The notes under the pieces were generated by a model. It searched no databases. It had not been told where the DNA came from and was given only the letters and a program-made list of their open reading frames with translations. From Pseudomonadota bacterium (GTDB lineage Bacteria; Pseudomonadota; Gammaproteobacteria; Burkholderiales; Sulfuriferulaceae): a stretch of DNA of 64,000 nucleotides. The DNA lies in contig JAJYPN010000003.1 of the NCBI GenBank assembly GCA_021795395.1, positions 54,252-118,251 on the forward strand, written 5' to 3'. How positions within the stretch are numbered: the stretch's first letter is position 1; each line of letters starts with the position of its first letter. The position numbers were made by a program, and so were the translations under genes. Below are positions 46,141 to 55,544 of the stretch, piece by piece.

Positions 46141-48492
46141 ATGACGGTCGAACTTGAGAAATATCAGGACATACTGGACGAGCTCGGCGAGCATGCCAGC
46201 GAAGTGCTGCGCGCCTCCTGGAGCGAAGCCGCACGAGTATTCAGCCCCCGCGGACTGGAAAATTACTACCTGCAGGGAGCGACCGGCTTGAAATCGCTGG
46301 GACGCGGCACCGATCTGGTGGTGTCGTTCATTCAAAGCGCGCCGTCTGTAGCACGCGAATTGGGCGAAGATGCAGTGAGCGATCTGCTTGCCGCCGCGAT
46401 CAGGATGTACTCCAAAACCAGCGCCACAGTCATCGCCCTGATCTTTTCCAGCAGCCCGGTGGCGGCATCGCGACTAGGTGACCCGGAACTGTTCCGGGGA
46501 TATCTGCACCTGCTCGATACTCTGCTGGCGCAAGCGCCGCGCGGGGTACGCCCGATGCTTGATCATCTCGGCACACTGCTCGGCCAACTCACGTTGGGCG
46601 GATTGCGGCGGTGGGCATTGTGGGGTGCGCAGGCGCATAAAAACAATTTCGACGACCAGCTCAGGTATTTCAGTCTGGAAAGCCCGGAATCCATCGGAAT
46701 ACTGCAAAAGGAGCGCAAGGGCACCCTGTTTATAGACGTACAGCGGCGCATAGGAATGTATCTGCGCGCCTTGTGGGGTCGCGATTTTTTCATGCGGCCC
46801 ACTAGCGGTGACTTCGAGCGGCGCGAAGGCTACCGCCCTTCGATTGACGGCTATATCATCCATTTGCCCGACGCCTACGATGACTTTGTGTTCAATTCGC
46901 CGACGGGCGAAGAAATTCGCATTCCCGGTATCGAATTGTACCGGGCCAGCGCTGCTCATGCCGCCTGCCATCAGGTTTACACGACGGCTCAGTTCGACAG
47001 CGACGGGCTTACTGCATTACAAATGGCGTTGGTGGGATTGATCGAGGATGCACGCATAGAAGATCTGGCGCAGGCAAAATTTCCGGGCCTCAAACAGACT
47101 TGGCTGTCCCTGCATACGGTTACGCCGCAATCAGGCGATACCGCTGCGATATTGATGGCGCGACTGGCACGAGCCTTGCTGGACGAAAACTATCACGATA
47201 CTCATCCCTGGGTGACGCTCGGTCGCCGCCTTTTTCAGGAACGGCAGGAACAGCCCGACGCGACCGCATGGGTGCGCGATACGGGCGTACGTCTGGCGAA
47301 CGAACTGCTTGCTCTGGACGTGGCATATAGCCAGACCAGGGACGTAGCCGATATTCCTTATCGCGACGATAATCGCTATATGTGGGAATTCGAGACCGTG
47401 CGCGAAGCCGGACAGGAAATTATCGGCGTCAATCGCCAACAGATCCGAAAATACGTTAGCGTGATGGAAATGATCAACACGCTGGATGTGCCCGGAGCGG
47501 GCGATGATGCCAATGAGATCTGGGTATTGGCCAGCGAGTTTTTTCGTGACGAGGAAGCGACCAGCCTTAACCAGCAGGAAGGCCGCGAGCCACCGCCTGA
47601 TCCCTATCATTATCCAGAGTGGGATTACCAGATGCAACTGGATCGCCCCAACTGGTGCACTGTGCTGGAAAAACGTACAAAATCCGGCGATGTAAAAATT
47701 ATTGAAGACATCGTAGTCAAGCACAAACCGATCGTAGGACGTCTCAAGCGCCTGATCGAAGCCATGCAGCCACAGGGAGTACAGCGACTGCGCAAGCAGG
47801 AGGATGGCGACGAGATCGACCTGAACGCCGCAGTGCGCGCCGTGATCGAAATGCGGATGGGCGAGCAGCCCGATCCTCGCATCATGATGCGCAATATACG
47901 CAAGGTACGCGATCTTTCGGTGCTTTTGCTGATCGATTTGTCCGAGTCCACCAATGATCCGGTCCTGGGTTCGGAGAGCACAGTACTGCAATTGGCGCTG
48001 GAGGCTACCGTGCTGCTGGCCGATGCCCTCGACAAGATCGGAGACCCGTTTGCCATACACGGATTCGATTCCAATGGCCGGCACGATGTCGAATATTTTC
48101 GTTATAAGGATTTCAACATGAATTATAACGATAAGGTCAAATCCCGCCTTGCCGGCATGAGCGGCCAATTGTCTACACGCATGGGCGCGGCGATGCGCCA
48201 TGCGGGCTCAATCCTGCAACGCCAGCCCAGCAACAAGAAATTGCTGCTGGTAGTCACCGACGGCGAGCCCGCTGACAATGACGTACGCGATCCGCAATAT
48301 CTGCGATTCGATGCGAAAAAGGCAGTGGAGGAATTGACGCGCAAAGGCATCTCTACTTACTGCCTGAGTCTGGATCCCAGAGCGGATCAATATGTGTCGC
48401 GCATTTTCGGCGCCAGGAATTACATGGTAGTCGATCACGTACAACGGCTTCCTGAAAAACTGCCACTTCTTTACATGGGACTTACGCGATGA
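46141..48492 (+). CDS. cbbO: RuBisCO activase adaptor CbbO
   Basis: The 783-residue partner of CbbQ. A long helical N-terminal part is followed by a C-terminal von Willebrand A domain (about residues 590-783) with the MIDAS motif DLSEST in VLLLIDLSESTND; MIDAS binds a metal and contacts RuBisCO. The KLLLVVTDGEPADNDVRDP block is the second MIDAS loop. It is followed directly by an overlapping psiE-like gene. Size and context are those of type 2 CbbQO activases. Confidence 0.97.
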   Translation: MTVELEKYQDILDELGEHASEVLRASWSEAARVFSPRGLENYYLQGATGLKSLGRGTDLVVSFIQSAPSVARELGEDAVSDLLAAAIRMYSKTSATVIALIFSSSPVAASRLGDPELFRGYLHLLDTLLAQAPRGVRPMLDHLGTLLGQLTLGGLRRWALWGAQAHKNNFDDQLRYFSLESPESIGILQKERKGTLFIDVQRRIGMYLRALWGRDFFMRPTSGDFERREGYRPSIDGYIIHLPDAYDDFVFNSPTGEEIRIPGIELYRASAAHAACHQVYTTAQFDSDGLTALQMALVGLIEDARIEDLAQAKFPGLKQTWLSLHTVTPQSGDTAAILMARLARALLDENYHDTHPWVTLGRRLFQERQEQPDATAWVRDTGVRLANELLALDVAYSQTRDVADIPYRDDNRYMWEFETVREAGQEIIGVNRQQIRKYVSVMEMINTLDVPGAGDDANEIWVLASEFFRDEEATSLNQQEGREPPPDPYHYPEWDYQMQLDRPNWCTVLEKRTKSGDVKIIEDIVVKHKPIVGRLKRLIEAMQPQGVQRLRKQEDGDEIDLNAAVRAVIEMRMGEQPDPRIMMRNIRKVRDLSVLLLIDLSESTNDPVLGSESTVLQLALEATVLLADALDKIGDPFAIHGFDSNGRHDVEYFRYKDFNMNYNDKVKSRLAGMSGQLSTRMGAAMRHAGSILQRQPSNKKLLLVVTDGEPADNDVRDPQYLRFDAKKAVEELTRKGISTYCLSLDPRADQYVSRIFGARNYMVVDHVQRLPEKLPLLYMGLTR

Positions 48493-48902
48493 AAAATCTG
48501 CCACAAAATTCACGCAACCTGCTGATACGGGTTCTGCATTGGGTAGAGTGGTTGGGGCTGGTCATGATTGCCGGGGCGACGCTGGTAGCCGTCGGTCAGG
48601 AAATGGCAATTATGGTCAGCCGTCGCGAAGTGTTGCTGCACGATATTCTCACCTTCTTCATTTACCTCGAGATATTGACCATGGTCGGCCTCTATTTCCA
48701 GAGCGGAAAGTTGCCGATTCGCTATCCTATTTATATCGCCATGGTAGCCATTGCCCGGCATATCACTATCGACAGTACGAGTGAGATGTCGGGCTGGACT
48801 CTGATCAGCCTGTCCACGGCCATTCTTATTCTTGCCCTGGCGGTGCTCGTTATCCGCTACGGGCACTTTCACTTATCCTACGATGAAGTTGATGGCAATT
48901 GA
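48489..48902 (+). CDS. PsiE-like membrane protein
   Basis: A 137-residue protein with four membrane spans (e.g. LGLVMIAGATLVAVGQEM, DILTFFIYLEILTMVGLYF, LISLSTAILILALAVLV). ITIDSTSEMSGW and HITID near the third span match the PsiE phosphate-starvation family. The function of PsiE is unknown. The start overlaps the cbbO stop (ATGA at 48489-48492), so it is expressed as part of the carboxysome operon; a role in transport or signalling there is inference. Confidence 0.8.
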   Translation: MKNLPQNSRNLLIRVLHWVEWLGLVMIAGATLVAVGQEMAIMVSRREVLLHDILTFFIYLEILTMVGLYFQSGKLPIRYPIYIAMVAIARHITIDSTSEMSGWTLISLSTAILILALAVLVIRYGHFHLSYDEVDGN

Positions 48903-48956
48903 GGGACGACGAATTTCAGCAGTTGGCAGAGTCGTAATTTTGAAGGAGAAACCAGC

Positions 48957-49922
48957 ATGCCCTTGGTGAACATGTCAGATATGCTGCATCATGCCTATCA
49001 TCATGGGTATGCAGTAGGCGCATTCGGTGTGGCCGGCTGGGATATCCTGGAAGGAGTGGTGGTGGCTGCAGAAACCATGCGCGCTCCGATCATACTTAGC
49101 GTTTCCAGGTATTATCCGGGAACCGACAGTATTGTATCCCTGGCGCGCGGTGTGATTGAAATGAGTCAACGCGCCACCATTCCCGTTGCCTTCCAGATCG
49201 AGGTGGAAGACAGCGTCCAGGCAGCTGCCGCAGCGATCGATATGGGCTGCGACGGAGTCGTTTTCAATGCGTCGACGCATTCGCTGCCGGATAACGTGAA
49301 GTTGACTAAAAAGATCGTGGCCATGGCGGCCCATCGTGGCGTGCTGGTGGTCGGACAAGTAGGCCAGCTTGAAAATGGAGCGGTCAATGATGCCGCGGAA
49401 CCTGCGACCGGCGGCGCTACGTCTTCGTTGGAGGCTAAATATTACGTTGAACATACAGGCGTGAATTGTCTGGCGGTATCGGTCAGTCGTATCGGTAATA
49501 GCGCAGGTGGCAATAAATACGATTTTACCCGGCTCTCGAAAATCAATCAGGCGGTGAATATACCGCTTGGTATCCATGGTAGCGCGGGTTTTACCGATGA
49601 CCAGTTCCGCCGTATGATCGGGTTTGGGGCGTCTAAAATCAATTATAGTTCGGTACTGATGGATATTGCAGCCCGGCGTATCCGCGAAAATGCGTTGGCC
49701 GGAGTCGAGGGCTATGCCGCCACCATGGAAGGAGTACGCGAAGCGGTCAGACTTGAAGTGGAACGCTGCATCAAGGTATGGGGAGGTAGTGGCCGCGCGG
49801 CGGAAGTGCTGTTGCAGTGCAGATTGCGGGAGCCGGTCTCTGCAGATTCGACCGGTGAAGCAAGAGGAGATGCGGATTATACGTCAGAAAAGATGAAAGT
49901 TATCAGCGGCAACTCCATTTAA
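48957..49922 (+). CDS. Degenerate class II aldolase-like protein
   Basis: A 321-residue TIM-barrel protein of the class II fructose/tagatose-bisphosphate aldolase family by overall pattern: FGVAGWDILEGVVVAAETMR, AAAAIDMGCDGVVFNAST, LPLG-like IPLGIHGSAGFTDDQF and KINYSSVLMD. Catalytic features are missing. The usual HLDH site reads QIEVED, so the catalytic Asp is Glu and the zinc His is lost; the second zinc His (in GTAHG) is replaced within SRIGNSAGG. Only the third His, in IHGSAG, remains. The C-terminus (after about residue 290) is acidic and low-complexity. It is unlikely to be an active aldolase; it may bind a sugar phosphate or act structurally. AAGGAG precedes the ATG. Confidence 0.75.
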   Translation: MPLVNMSDMLHHAYHHGYAVGAFGVAGWDILEGVVVAAETMRAPIILSVSRYYPGTDSIVSLARGVIEMSQRATIPVAFQIEVEDSVQAAAAAIDMGCDGVVFNASTHSLPDNVKLTKKIVAMAAHRGVLVVGQVGQLENGAVNDAAEPATGGATSSLEAKYYVEHTGVNCLAVSVSRIGNSAGGNKYDFTRLSKINQAVNIPLGIHGSAGFTDDQFRRMIGFGASKINYSSVLMDIAARRIRENALAGVEGYAATMEGVREAVRLEVERCIKVWGGSGRAAEVLLQCRLREPVSADSTGEARGDADYTSEKMKVISGNSI

Positions 49923-50032
49923 ATTAAAGACTATCCGGAAAGCCTTCGGCTATGCCGGCATGTCGGGTCGGCTTATTCGCGTGAGAGCGAAGTGATTTAA
50001 TAAATTTAACTATATTGAGAGGGATGATTTGC

Positions 50033-50038
50033 TATAAT
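50033..50038 (+). promoter_or_regulatory. Candidate -10 element of cbbR
   Basis: TATAAT lies only 11 bases before the cbbR ATG, with no Shine-Dalgarno sequence between, so the transcript may be almost leaderless. No matching -35 at 17 bases was seen; TTTAAC at 50005-50010 resembles part of the cbbL/dabB box. Confidence 0.4.
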
Positions 50039-50049
50039 TCAATCATATT

Positions 50050-51018
50050 ATGGCTATTCTTCATGCGACGCTGCATCAACTCAAGATTTTCGACGCTGTC
50101 GCTCGACACATGAGCTTCGCTCGCGCTGCCGAAGAACTGTATTTGACGCCACCGGCCTTGTCCATTCAGGTCAAGCAACTCGCCGAGATCATCGGTCAGC
50201 CTCTATTCGAGCAGATCGGCAAGAAAATATCTCTTACCGCAGCGGGTGAGATTTCATGGGCAACCTGTCAGGATGTGCTGAACCGGCTCGAACAGCTTAC
50301 TCAGGAATTGGCCGCTCTACAAGGACTGGAAAAGGGTACCCTCAAGCTTGCCACACTTGACACGGTCAAATATTTTCTTCCCCGGCTGTTAGGAGATTTC
50401 TGTACGAAACACCCTGGTATCGATACCGTCCTGTTCATAGGTAACCGGGAATCCTTGCTCGAACGTTTGGCTCGCAATCAGGACGATCTTTATTTCCTGG
50501 GTCAACCGCCGGAACACATGAATGTCATGGCCGAACCTTTCGCCGACAATCTTCTGGTGGTGGTGGCCAGCCCGAACCATCCACTAGCGAAGGAAACGGA
50601 TATCGTACCGTCGCGCTTGAAGGATGTCCCGTTCATCCTGCGTGAAGCGGGTTCTGGCACACGTTTGGCCGCCGAAAAGTTTTTTGAGCAGCACGGTGTC
50701 GTTCTCAAGGCGCGTATGGAAGTGGGCAGCAATGAGGCTGTCAAGCAGGTCGTGGCCGGAGGCCTGGGGGTAGCGGTGCTCTCCGCCAGTACACTGCGCT
50801 CGGAACTCGCCAGTGGAGAACTGGTGATACTGGATATACACGGACTGCCGCTGAAACGAAAATGGCATGTCGTCTATCCGATGGGAAAACAGCTTGCGCC
50901 GGCAAGCAAGGCCTTCATGGAATATTTGCGCGATGTCGCGCATCTGCTGGACCATCAGCAGTCCAATGCCGTGGCGATTTCTGCCGGGCGCAAGAAAGGG
51001 CATCCGCCGGAAGGATGA
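50050..51018 (+). CDS. cbbR: LysR-type regulator CbbR
   Basis: LysR-family regulator of CO2-fixation genes, 322 residues. The N-terminal winged HTH reads LHQLKIFDAVARHMSFARAA and EELYLTPPALSIQVKQLAE, and the C-terminal half is the effector-binding domain (DTVKYFLPRLLGDFCTKHPG, then LREAGSGTRLAAEKFFEQHG). The ligand in relatives is NADPH, RuBP or related metabolites. It follows the cso/cbb genes on the same strand and converges with the DAB genes, so it can control both. The last 15 residues are basic and probably dispensable. Confidence 0.9.
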   Translation: MAILHATLHQLKIFDAVARHMSFARAAEELYLTPPALSIQVKQLAEIIGQPLFEQIGKKISLTAAGEISWATCQDVLNRLEQLTQELAALQGLEKGTLKLATLDTVKYFLPRLLGDFCTKHPGIDTVLFIGNRESLLERLARNQDDLYFLGQPPEHMNVMAEPFADNLLVVVASPNHPLAKETDIVPSRLKDVPFILREAGSGTRLAAEKFFEQHGVVLKARMEVGSNEAVKQVVAGGLGVAVLSASTLRSELASGELVILDIHGLPLKRKWHVVYPMGKQLAPASKAFMEYLRDVAHLLDHQQSNAVAISAGRKKGHPPEG

Positions 51019-51327
51019 TCTGAGACGGGCTTTCGTCTCGCTGCCGAGCCCGTGGGCCAGTCCGCCAACTCCATGCCGATACGGCTTTTTTTCGTGCCGC
51101 ATCGAGTTGCGTGCCTGAACGCCGAAAGCCGGATGTGGCGCGAAAACGTGCCTGAATGATTGGTGTCGAATCCGGTTACCCGATGCACGCGGCAATCGAT
51201 GGCGGTTGCCAGCACGGGCGCGATAACCCGCTCCTTGCCGTGCTGCGTGAGCAGAGCTGCGCTGGAACTTCGTAGACGGATGTTTCGAAACCCATGATCG
51301 GTTCAAACAGCCGTTACGGGTAATCTG
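51019..51327. other. Convergent gap between cbbR and dabA
   Basis: A 309-base gap. GAGACG and CGTCTC near 51021-51038 form a 6-bp hairpin across GGCTTT, a weak candidate end for cbbR. The plus strand has a short open stretch ending near 51280 (ESGYPMHAAIDGG) with no start, possibly a remnant. No gene was recognised. Confidence 0.4.
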
Positions 51328-53922
51328 TCATGACATTCGTTGCCACTGCCTGTCCGGAGTGCGCTGAAAGATGCCGCCGTGTTCGTCGTCAATCTGAAAG
51401 AGATACAACCACCGGTTTTCGACAAGTTCGCGTACCAGCTCATGTTTGGCAATGCTGCGATCGATCTCCGATTTCGGCGCTTCGAGAAAGACATTCAGCC
51501 TGAGCGGCTCGTGCCTCCAGCGTGCGCCGTCATGGAGCGACTGGAGCGGAAGGCCGACGCGAAGATCGCCGCCATTCCCCTCCAATACGCCGATAGAGCC
51601 GCCCACGATATTGTGCAGCACCTTGTTGCCGCTGCCGAACCGTTTGTTATCGACGACCGATCCGTAATACTGCATGTTGATCCAGTTGGCGACCACCATC
51701 GGCGCAGTCATGATGAGTTCTAAAACTCCGAATCCTTCATCTTCGCGCCATTCATAATCATGCAGAAACGCTCTGCCGGAAAGGTTGACGCCCAGCGTTC
51801 TGGAACGCGGCGCGGCAATGAAGGCGGCATTACCGGCAAGACCCCATTCCGGATATACCTGAGACCAGTCGCGACTGCGTTCCTTTATCAGTGCGTCGAC
51901 CGCTTCCGGAGACGAATTCGAAATGCCGAGCAAAGCGGATCGTTCCATCCGCGTCAGTTGTCCCGCTTGCGTGAGCCAGTGGCGAAGTTGTTGCAGATCC
52001 TGGGCGTGGGTCGATTCCAATTCCTCGATATCGAACAAGGTCACCTCGTCGACTGTCGTATCGTGCAATGCCCCGACGAACCGGGTGTCTGTCGGTATGC
52101 GTATGCTCTTGCGGTCGAGTTCTTCGCGTACTTTGGGGTCATTCAGCAAGGCAGCGGTGACACGGGCGCTGTTCTCGCCGGTTTGACCTGCACAGGCGCC
52201 GCAATCGAGTCCGGTGGCATGAGGATTGTTGACCGTGCTGCTGCCGTGCCCTACCAGCAAAATCAAGCGTGCGAAATTGCTGGTCAACGACATGGCTTTT
52301 AAAATCGATTCTGCTTGCGCGCCGCGATCGCCCTGGGGGATGCCAACCACCGGGAAGTCGGATTTCTGTCGGGTGTGGGTAATTTCTTGTCCGTGAGGAA
52401 TGGCTTCCAGACTCGGTACAAGACGTTTGGCCAATTTGGAAGGCAAACCCTTGGTCGCAGGATGAGGCACCGGGCGGCTCCATCCAAAGCTGTCTTTCAG
52501 CAATTTCGGACCGTAAAGCAAGCCAGTCGATTCCACGAACGAAAAGCACGACGAAGGCGAATTCTTGAAGGCCTTCCAGCTATCAGCACCGTGCAGATAT
52601 CGTTGGCGATAACGGATGACCTTGCCCAATTCCTGCGCGCTGGCACCATATATGTGTTGATGCCCTTGCCAGTTGGGTGTCAGCAGAACGGGCAGATGAT
52701 TGCGCGGCTTCGATGCCCCAAGCGGAACGAATTCCATGGAAGCGCCGAAGAATCCTGCAAAACCCATGGTTTGGACGGTAGGCGCCGCGGTTTCAAATGC
52801 TCTGCGAAATATTTCCGACCGTACATCGATGCAGAATGCTGCCTGTACTGATGGCCGCGCAAGAACGGGGCTGCTTGTAGAGATTTGCTGGCTGGAGCGG
52901 GCAAGTTCCGCAATGATGGCCTTCTGATAACTGAGTTCAAAGGCTGTTTGCAAGGCAAGATCCAACTGCGCATGCTGTTTCGTACTGCGCCTGGCAGAGG
53001 GCTGCAATGCTTGCTGCCACGCCTGGCGCAAACCAGATGTCTGTTTGGCGTTGAACAGGATCAGTTCCCAGGCCAGGCGTATGGCCAATAATCCAACGAT
53101 GGAATCCTCTTGTCCGCCAACCAACTCCTTTTCCCAGCGCAGGTAACGTGCCCACGATGCCCAGCCGCCGATATTCATCAGGGCGGCAAGAAGGTAATCT
53201 TCGAGCAGATTCTCCGGTATGGCGAGCTTTTGCACTACCAGTGCAATGGTGTCGCCCGGTTTGCCGGGTAATGCGGCAATCACGCTTTTTATACCATGCA
53301 AACCCATCATTCCCGGGCTCAGGTCGATTTCGGCAAAATGGCGCCAGGCATCGAAGAGAGGTTCATCCTGCCATGGCATGGACCAGATCGCCTGTCCTTG
53401 ATCGAAATAGGCCGCAGAGAACTGGCTGATTTGTTCTACGACAAAATTGGTCCAGCCGATATCGGTTGTTTTTTCCAGAACATCCGAAACCAGTGGGATT
53501 GGCTCGGGAAACTCAGACTGCGTATCGTTGACCAAGGTTCGTTCCGCTTGCGCAGCGTTCATGTCGAGTCCGTGCCGTTTGAGGGCCTGTTGCAGATCGG
53601 TTCGATCAATACGGCCTGCCAGCAATTGCTCTAGATAGTAGGAGCGCGGCATGACCAGGGAAGACTTGGCCACTCTTCCAAGTTTCTCGTTCGCCCGTTC
53701 GAAATCCAGATCGCGCAGACCAAAATAAGGGCTGACTGCGACAAAAGCATCCAGTGGCCAGAGCGGAGCTATACGCTGGCATGCTGCTTTAACCTTGTCT
53801 TCAATCAAGGCCGGACTGTAAACAGGGATTGCCCGGCCGGCTACGCCGGATACATGAGTATCGTTGGTATCGATTCCCATTTTGGCAAACGGTTTGGAAA
53901 GAATGGTTGCCGAGCGATTCAT
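51328..53922 (-). CDS. dabA: Inorganic carbon transporter subunit DabA
   Basis: The cytoplasmic beta-carbonic-anhydrase-like subunit (DUF2309) of the DAB system, which hydrates CO2 one-way when energised by DabB and so accumulates bicarbonate. The zinc-site residues are present: Cys364 and Asp366 in AFCIDVRSEIFRRAFE, His559 in LVGHGSSTVNNPHATG, Cys574 in LDCGACAGQTGENS; the His-Cys spacing of 15 equals that of the H. neapolitanus protein. Length is 864 residues. Its start overlaps the dabB stop (ATGA at 53919-53922). Confidence 0.96.
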   Translation of the reverse strand: MNRSATILSKPFAKMGIDTNDTHVSGVAGRAIPVYSPALIEDKVKAACQRIAPLWPLDAFVAVSPYFGLRDLDFERANEKLGRVAKSSLVMPRSYYLEQLLAGRIDRTDLQQALKRHGLDMNAAQAERTLVNDTQSEFPEPIPLVSDVLEKTTDIGWTNFVVEQISQFSAAYFDQGQAIWSMPWQDEPLFDAWRHFAEIDLSPGMMGLHGIKSVIAALPGKPGDTIALVVQKLAIPENLLEDYLLAALMNIGGWASWARYLRWEKELVGGQEDSIVGLLAIRLAWELILFNAKQTSGLRQAWQQALQPSARRSTKQHAQLDLALQTAFELSYQKAIIAELARSSQQISTSSPVLARPSVQAAFCIDVRSEIFRRAFETAAPTVQTMGFAGFFGASMEFVPLGASKPRNHLPVLLTPNWQGHQHIYGASAQELGKVIRYRQRYLHGADSWKAFKNSPSSCFSFVESTGLLYGPKLLKDSFGWSRPVPHPATKGLPSKLAKRLVPSLEAIPHGQEITHTRQKSDFPVVGIPQGDRGAQAESILKAMSLTSNFARLILLVGHGSSTVNNPHATGLDCGACAGQTGENSARVTAALLNDPKVREELDRKSIRIPTDTRFVGALHDTTVDEVTLFDIEELESTHAQDLQQLRHWLTQAGQLTRMERSALLGISNSSPEAVDALIKERSRDWSQVYPEWGLAGNAAFIAAPRSRTLGVNLSGRAFLHDYEWREDEGFGVLELIMTAPMVVANWINMQYYGSVVDNKRFGSGNKVLHNIVGGSIGVLEGNGGDLRVGLPLQSLHDGARWRHEPLRLNVFLEAPKSEIDRSIAKHELVRELVENRWLYLFQIDDEHGGIFQRTPDRQWQRMS

Positions 53923-55544
53923 GGTTTGACTCCTTTATTGGGAATTACCGGGAATAACCTTTGCACCAGCCGGGTAAACGGGATGTCGACATACAAGCCG
54001 TTATACAGATGTACGTACACCTTGCGTGCGACGGGGTACCTGGACAAATTGGGCAAGTTCTGCTGTATCAGCAGAATGGCAAAAAATACCAGCATTGTCA
54101 TCCCTATGAGCACAAATTGAACGGGATCGTTGCTCACCCGTCCGGTCGGCAGGCTCGTTGCCAGCATGTAATGAAATGCGGCATGCAGACTGAAATAAGC
54201 GGTACAGACCAAGGCGCTTAAGGCGGCGGCGCGCAAAATGAATGTTGCTCCCAGACCTGACTTGAAAGACTGTAGCAAATATTGGGTCATGGCCACGACA
54301 ACAATTATACCTGACGCCAGCAGCGCGGGTTGCACCGTTATGGTTATGCCAAATGCCGTACCGATAGCGGTTGTCATCAGGCCTGCGAAAGCGAGCACGA
54401 TGATCCAGTGCCCGAGAGTGGGCATATCGTGCTGGGGGTGCATGGCCGGTGCGCGGAAGTGATCAACGGCGCTACCCGAAGACAGGAAGGCGTGGGCCTT
54501 GTATAACGAATGCGCGATCAGATGCAGCATGGCCAGGCTGTACAGGCCGAGACCGCATTCAAGCAGCATGAACCCCATCTGGGCGGCGGTAGTCCAGGCC
54601 AAAAATACCTTGAGGCTGGTTTGAGTCTGCATGACCAGACCGGCAAATGCGATCGTGAGCAGTCCGATAAGGGCCAGGAGATTGGAGGCGGTTGTCGCCT
54701 GCGACATGATGGGACTCATCCTGATAATCAGGAAAGCGCCGCCATTGACGATACCGGCATGCAATAAAGCCGAAACCGGGGTGGGCGCTTCCATTACCTG
54801 CATCAACCATCCATGCAGAGGAAATTGGGCGGATTTAAGTGCCGCAGCCACGACAATCAGCAGGCTGGCCCATAACAGCGAGACCGGGAGCGGGCCCGTC
54901 ATTGCCGCCATGGCAGGGAATAGTGCGCTAAACTCCATCGTGTGCAGGGTGGAGCCGATGAGTAATACCGCTATCAGCAGGCTAAGCTCGCCCAATCGGC
55001 TGGCAATGATTTTTTTCCGTGCCGCAAGTATTGCTCCTTCGCGTTCTGGATAAAACATCAGCAGATGATGCAGGCTCAGGCTGGTGGTCATCCATACCAA
55101 TACGAACATCAGCATGTTGCCGGACACAATCAGCGTCAGGATGGAGGCGAGCGTAAGATTGAGCCAGGTATAAAATCGCCCCTGATGTGTTTCGCCCTGC
55201 AGATAATTGCGCGCGTAACGAGCGACCACGAATCCGACGAAAGAAACCAGACAGAGCATCATTACCGTTACGGTATTGATATAGATACTCAGTCCGATAG
55301 CTCCCATGTTTCCCGGCAAAGCCAGCGAATAGGACGTGATCACCAAAGGGATGCCGCGTACGGCGTACAAAAGACTGGCCAACACGGCGCAAAGAAAAGC
55401 CAGCCCGCTGACGATGCTGCTCAGGCGCGCGATACGCTGGGCGTGTGCTCCGGCCACCATGTTTCCGAAAAGCCCCATGGCCCAGAGTAGCAACGGTGCC
55501 GCAGTGCTGAGCATAAGAAGGATGTAATTCGAGTCTAATGACAT
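53919..55544 (-). CDS. dabB: Inorganic carbon transporter membrane subunit DabB
   Basis: NuoL/MrpA-like proton-conducting membrane protein (541 residues, about 13-14 spans) that couples ion flux to DabA. The LALPGNMGAIGLSIYINTVT, LNLTLASILTLIVSGNML and QFPLHGWLMQVMEAPTPVSALLHAG blocks are typical; the last holds key Lys/His of the proton channel. HLIAHSLYKAHAFLSSG is the discontinuous-helix region. The start at 55544 has GGAG; the frame is open to 55589. It precedes dabA in a two-gene operon convergent with the cso operon. Confidence 0.94.
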   Translation of the reverse strand: MSLDSNYILLMLSTAAPLLLWAMGLFGNMVAGAHAQRIARLSSIVSGLAFLCAVLASLLYAVRGIPLVITSYSLALPGNMGAIGLSIYINTVTVMMLCLVSFVGFVVARYARNYLQGETHQGRFYTWLNLTLASILTLIVSGNMLMFVLVWMTTSLSLHHLLMFYPEREGAILAARKKIIASRLGELSLLIAVLLIGSTLHTMEFSALFPAMAAMTGPLPVSLLWASLLIVVAAALKSAQFPLHGWLMQVMEAPTPVSALLHAGIVNGGAFLIIRMSPIMSQATTASNLLALIGLLTIAFAGLVMQTQTSLKVFLAWTTAAQMGFMLLECGLGLYSLAMLHLIAHSLYKAHAFLSSGSAVDHFRAPAMHPQHDMPTLGHWIIVLAFAGLMTTAIGTAFGITITVQPALLASGIIVVVAMTQYLLQSFKSGLGATFILRAAALSALVCTAYFSLHAAFHYMLATSLPTGRVSNDPVQFVLIGMTMLVFFAILLIQQNLPNLSRYPVARKVYVHLYNGLYVDIPFTRLVQRLFPVIPNKGVKP

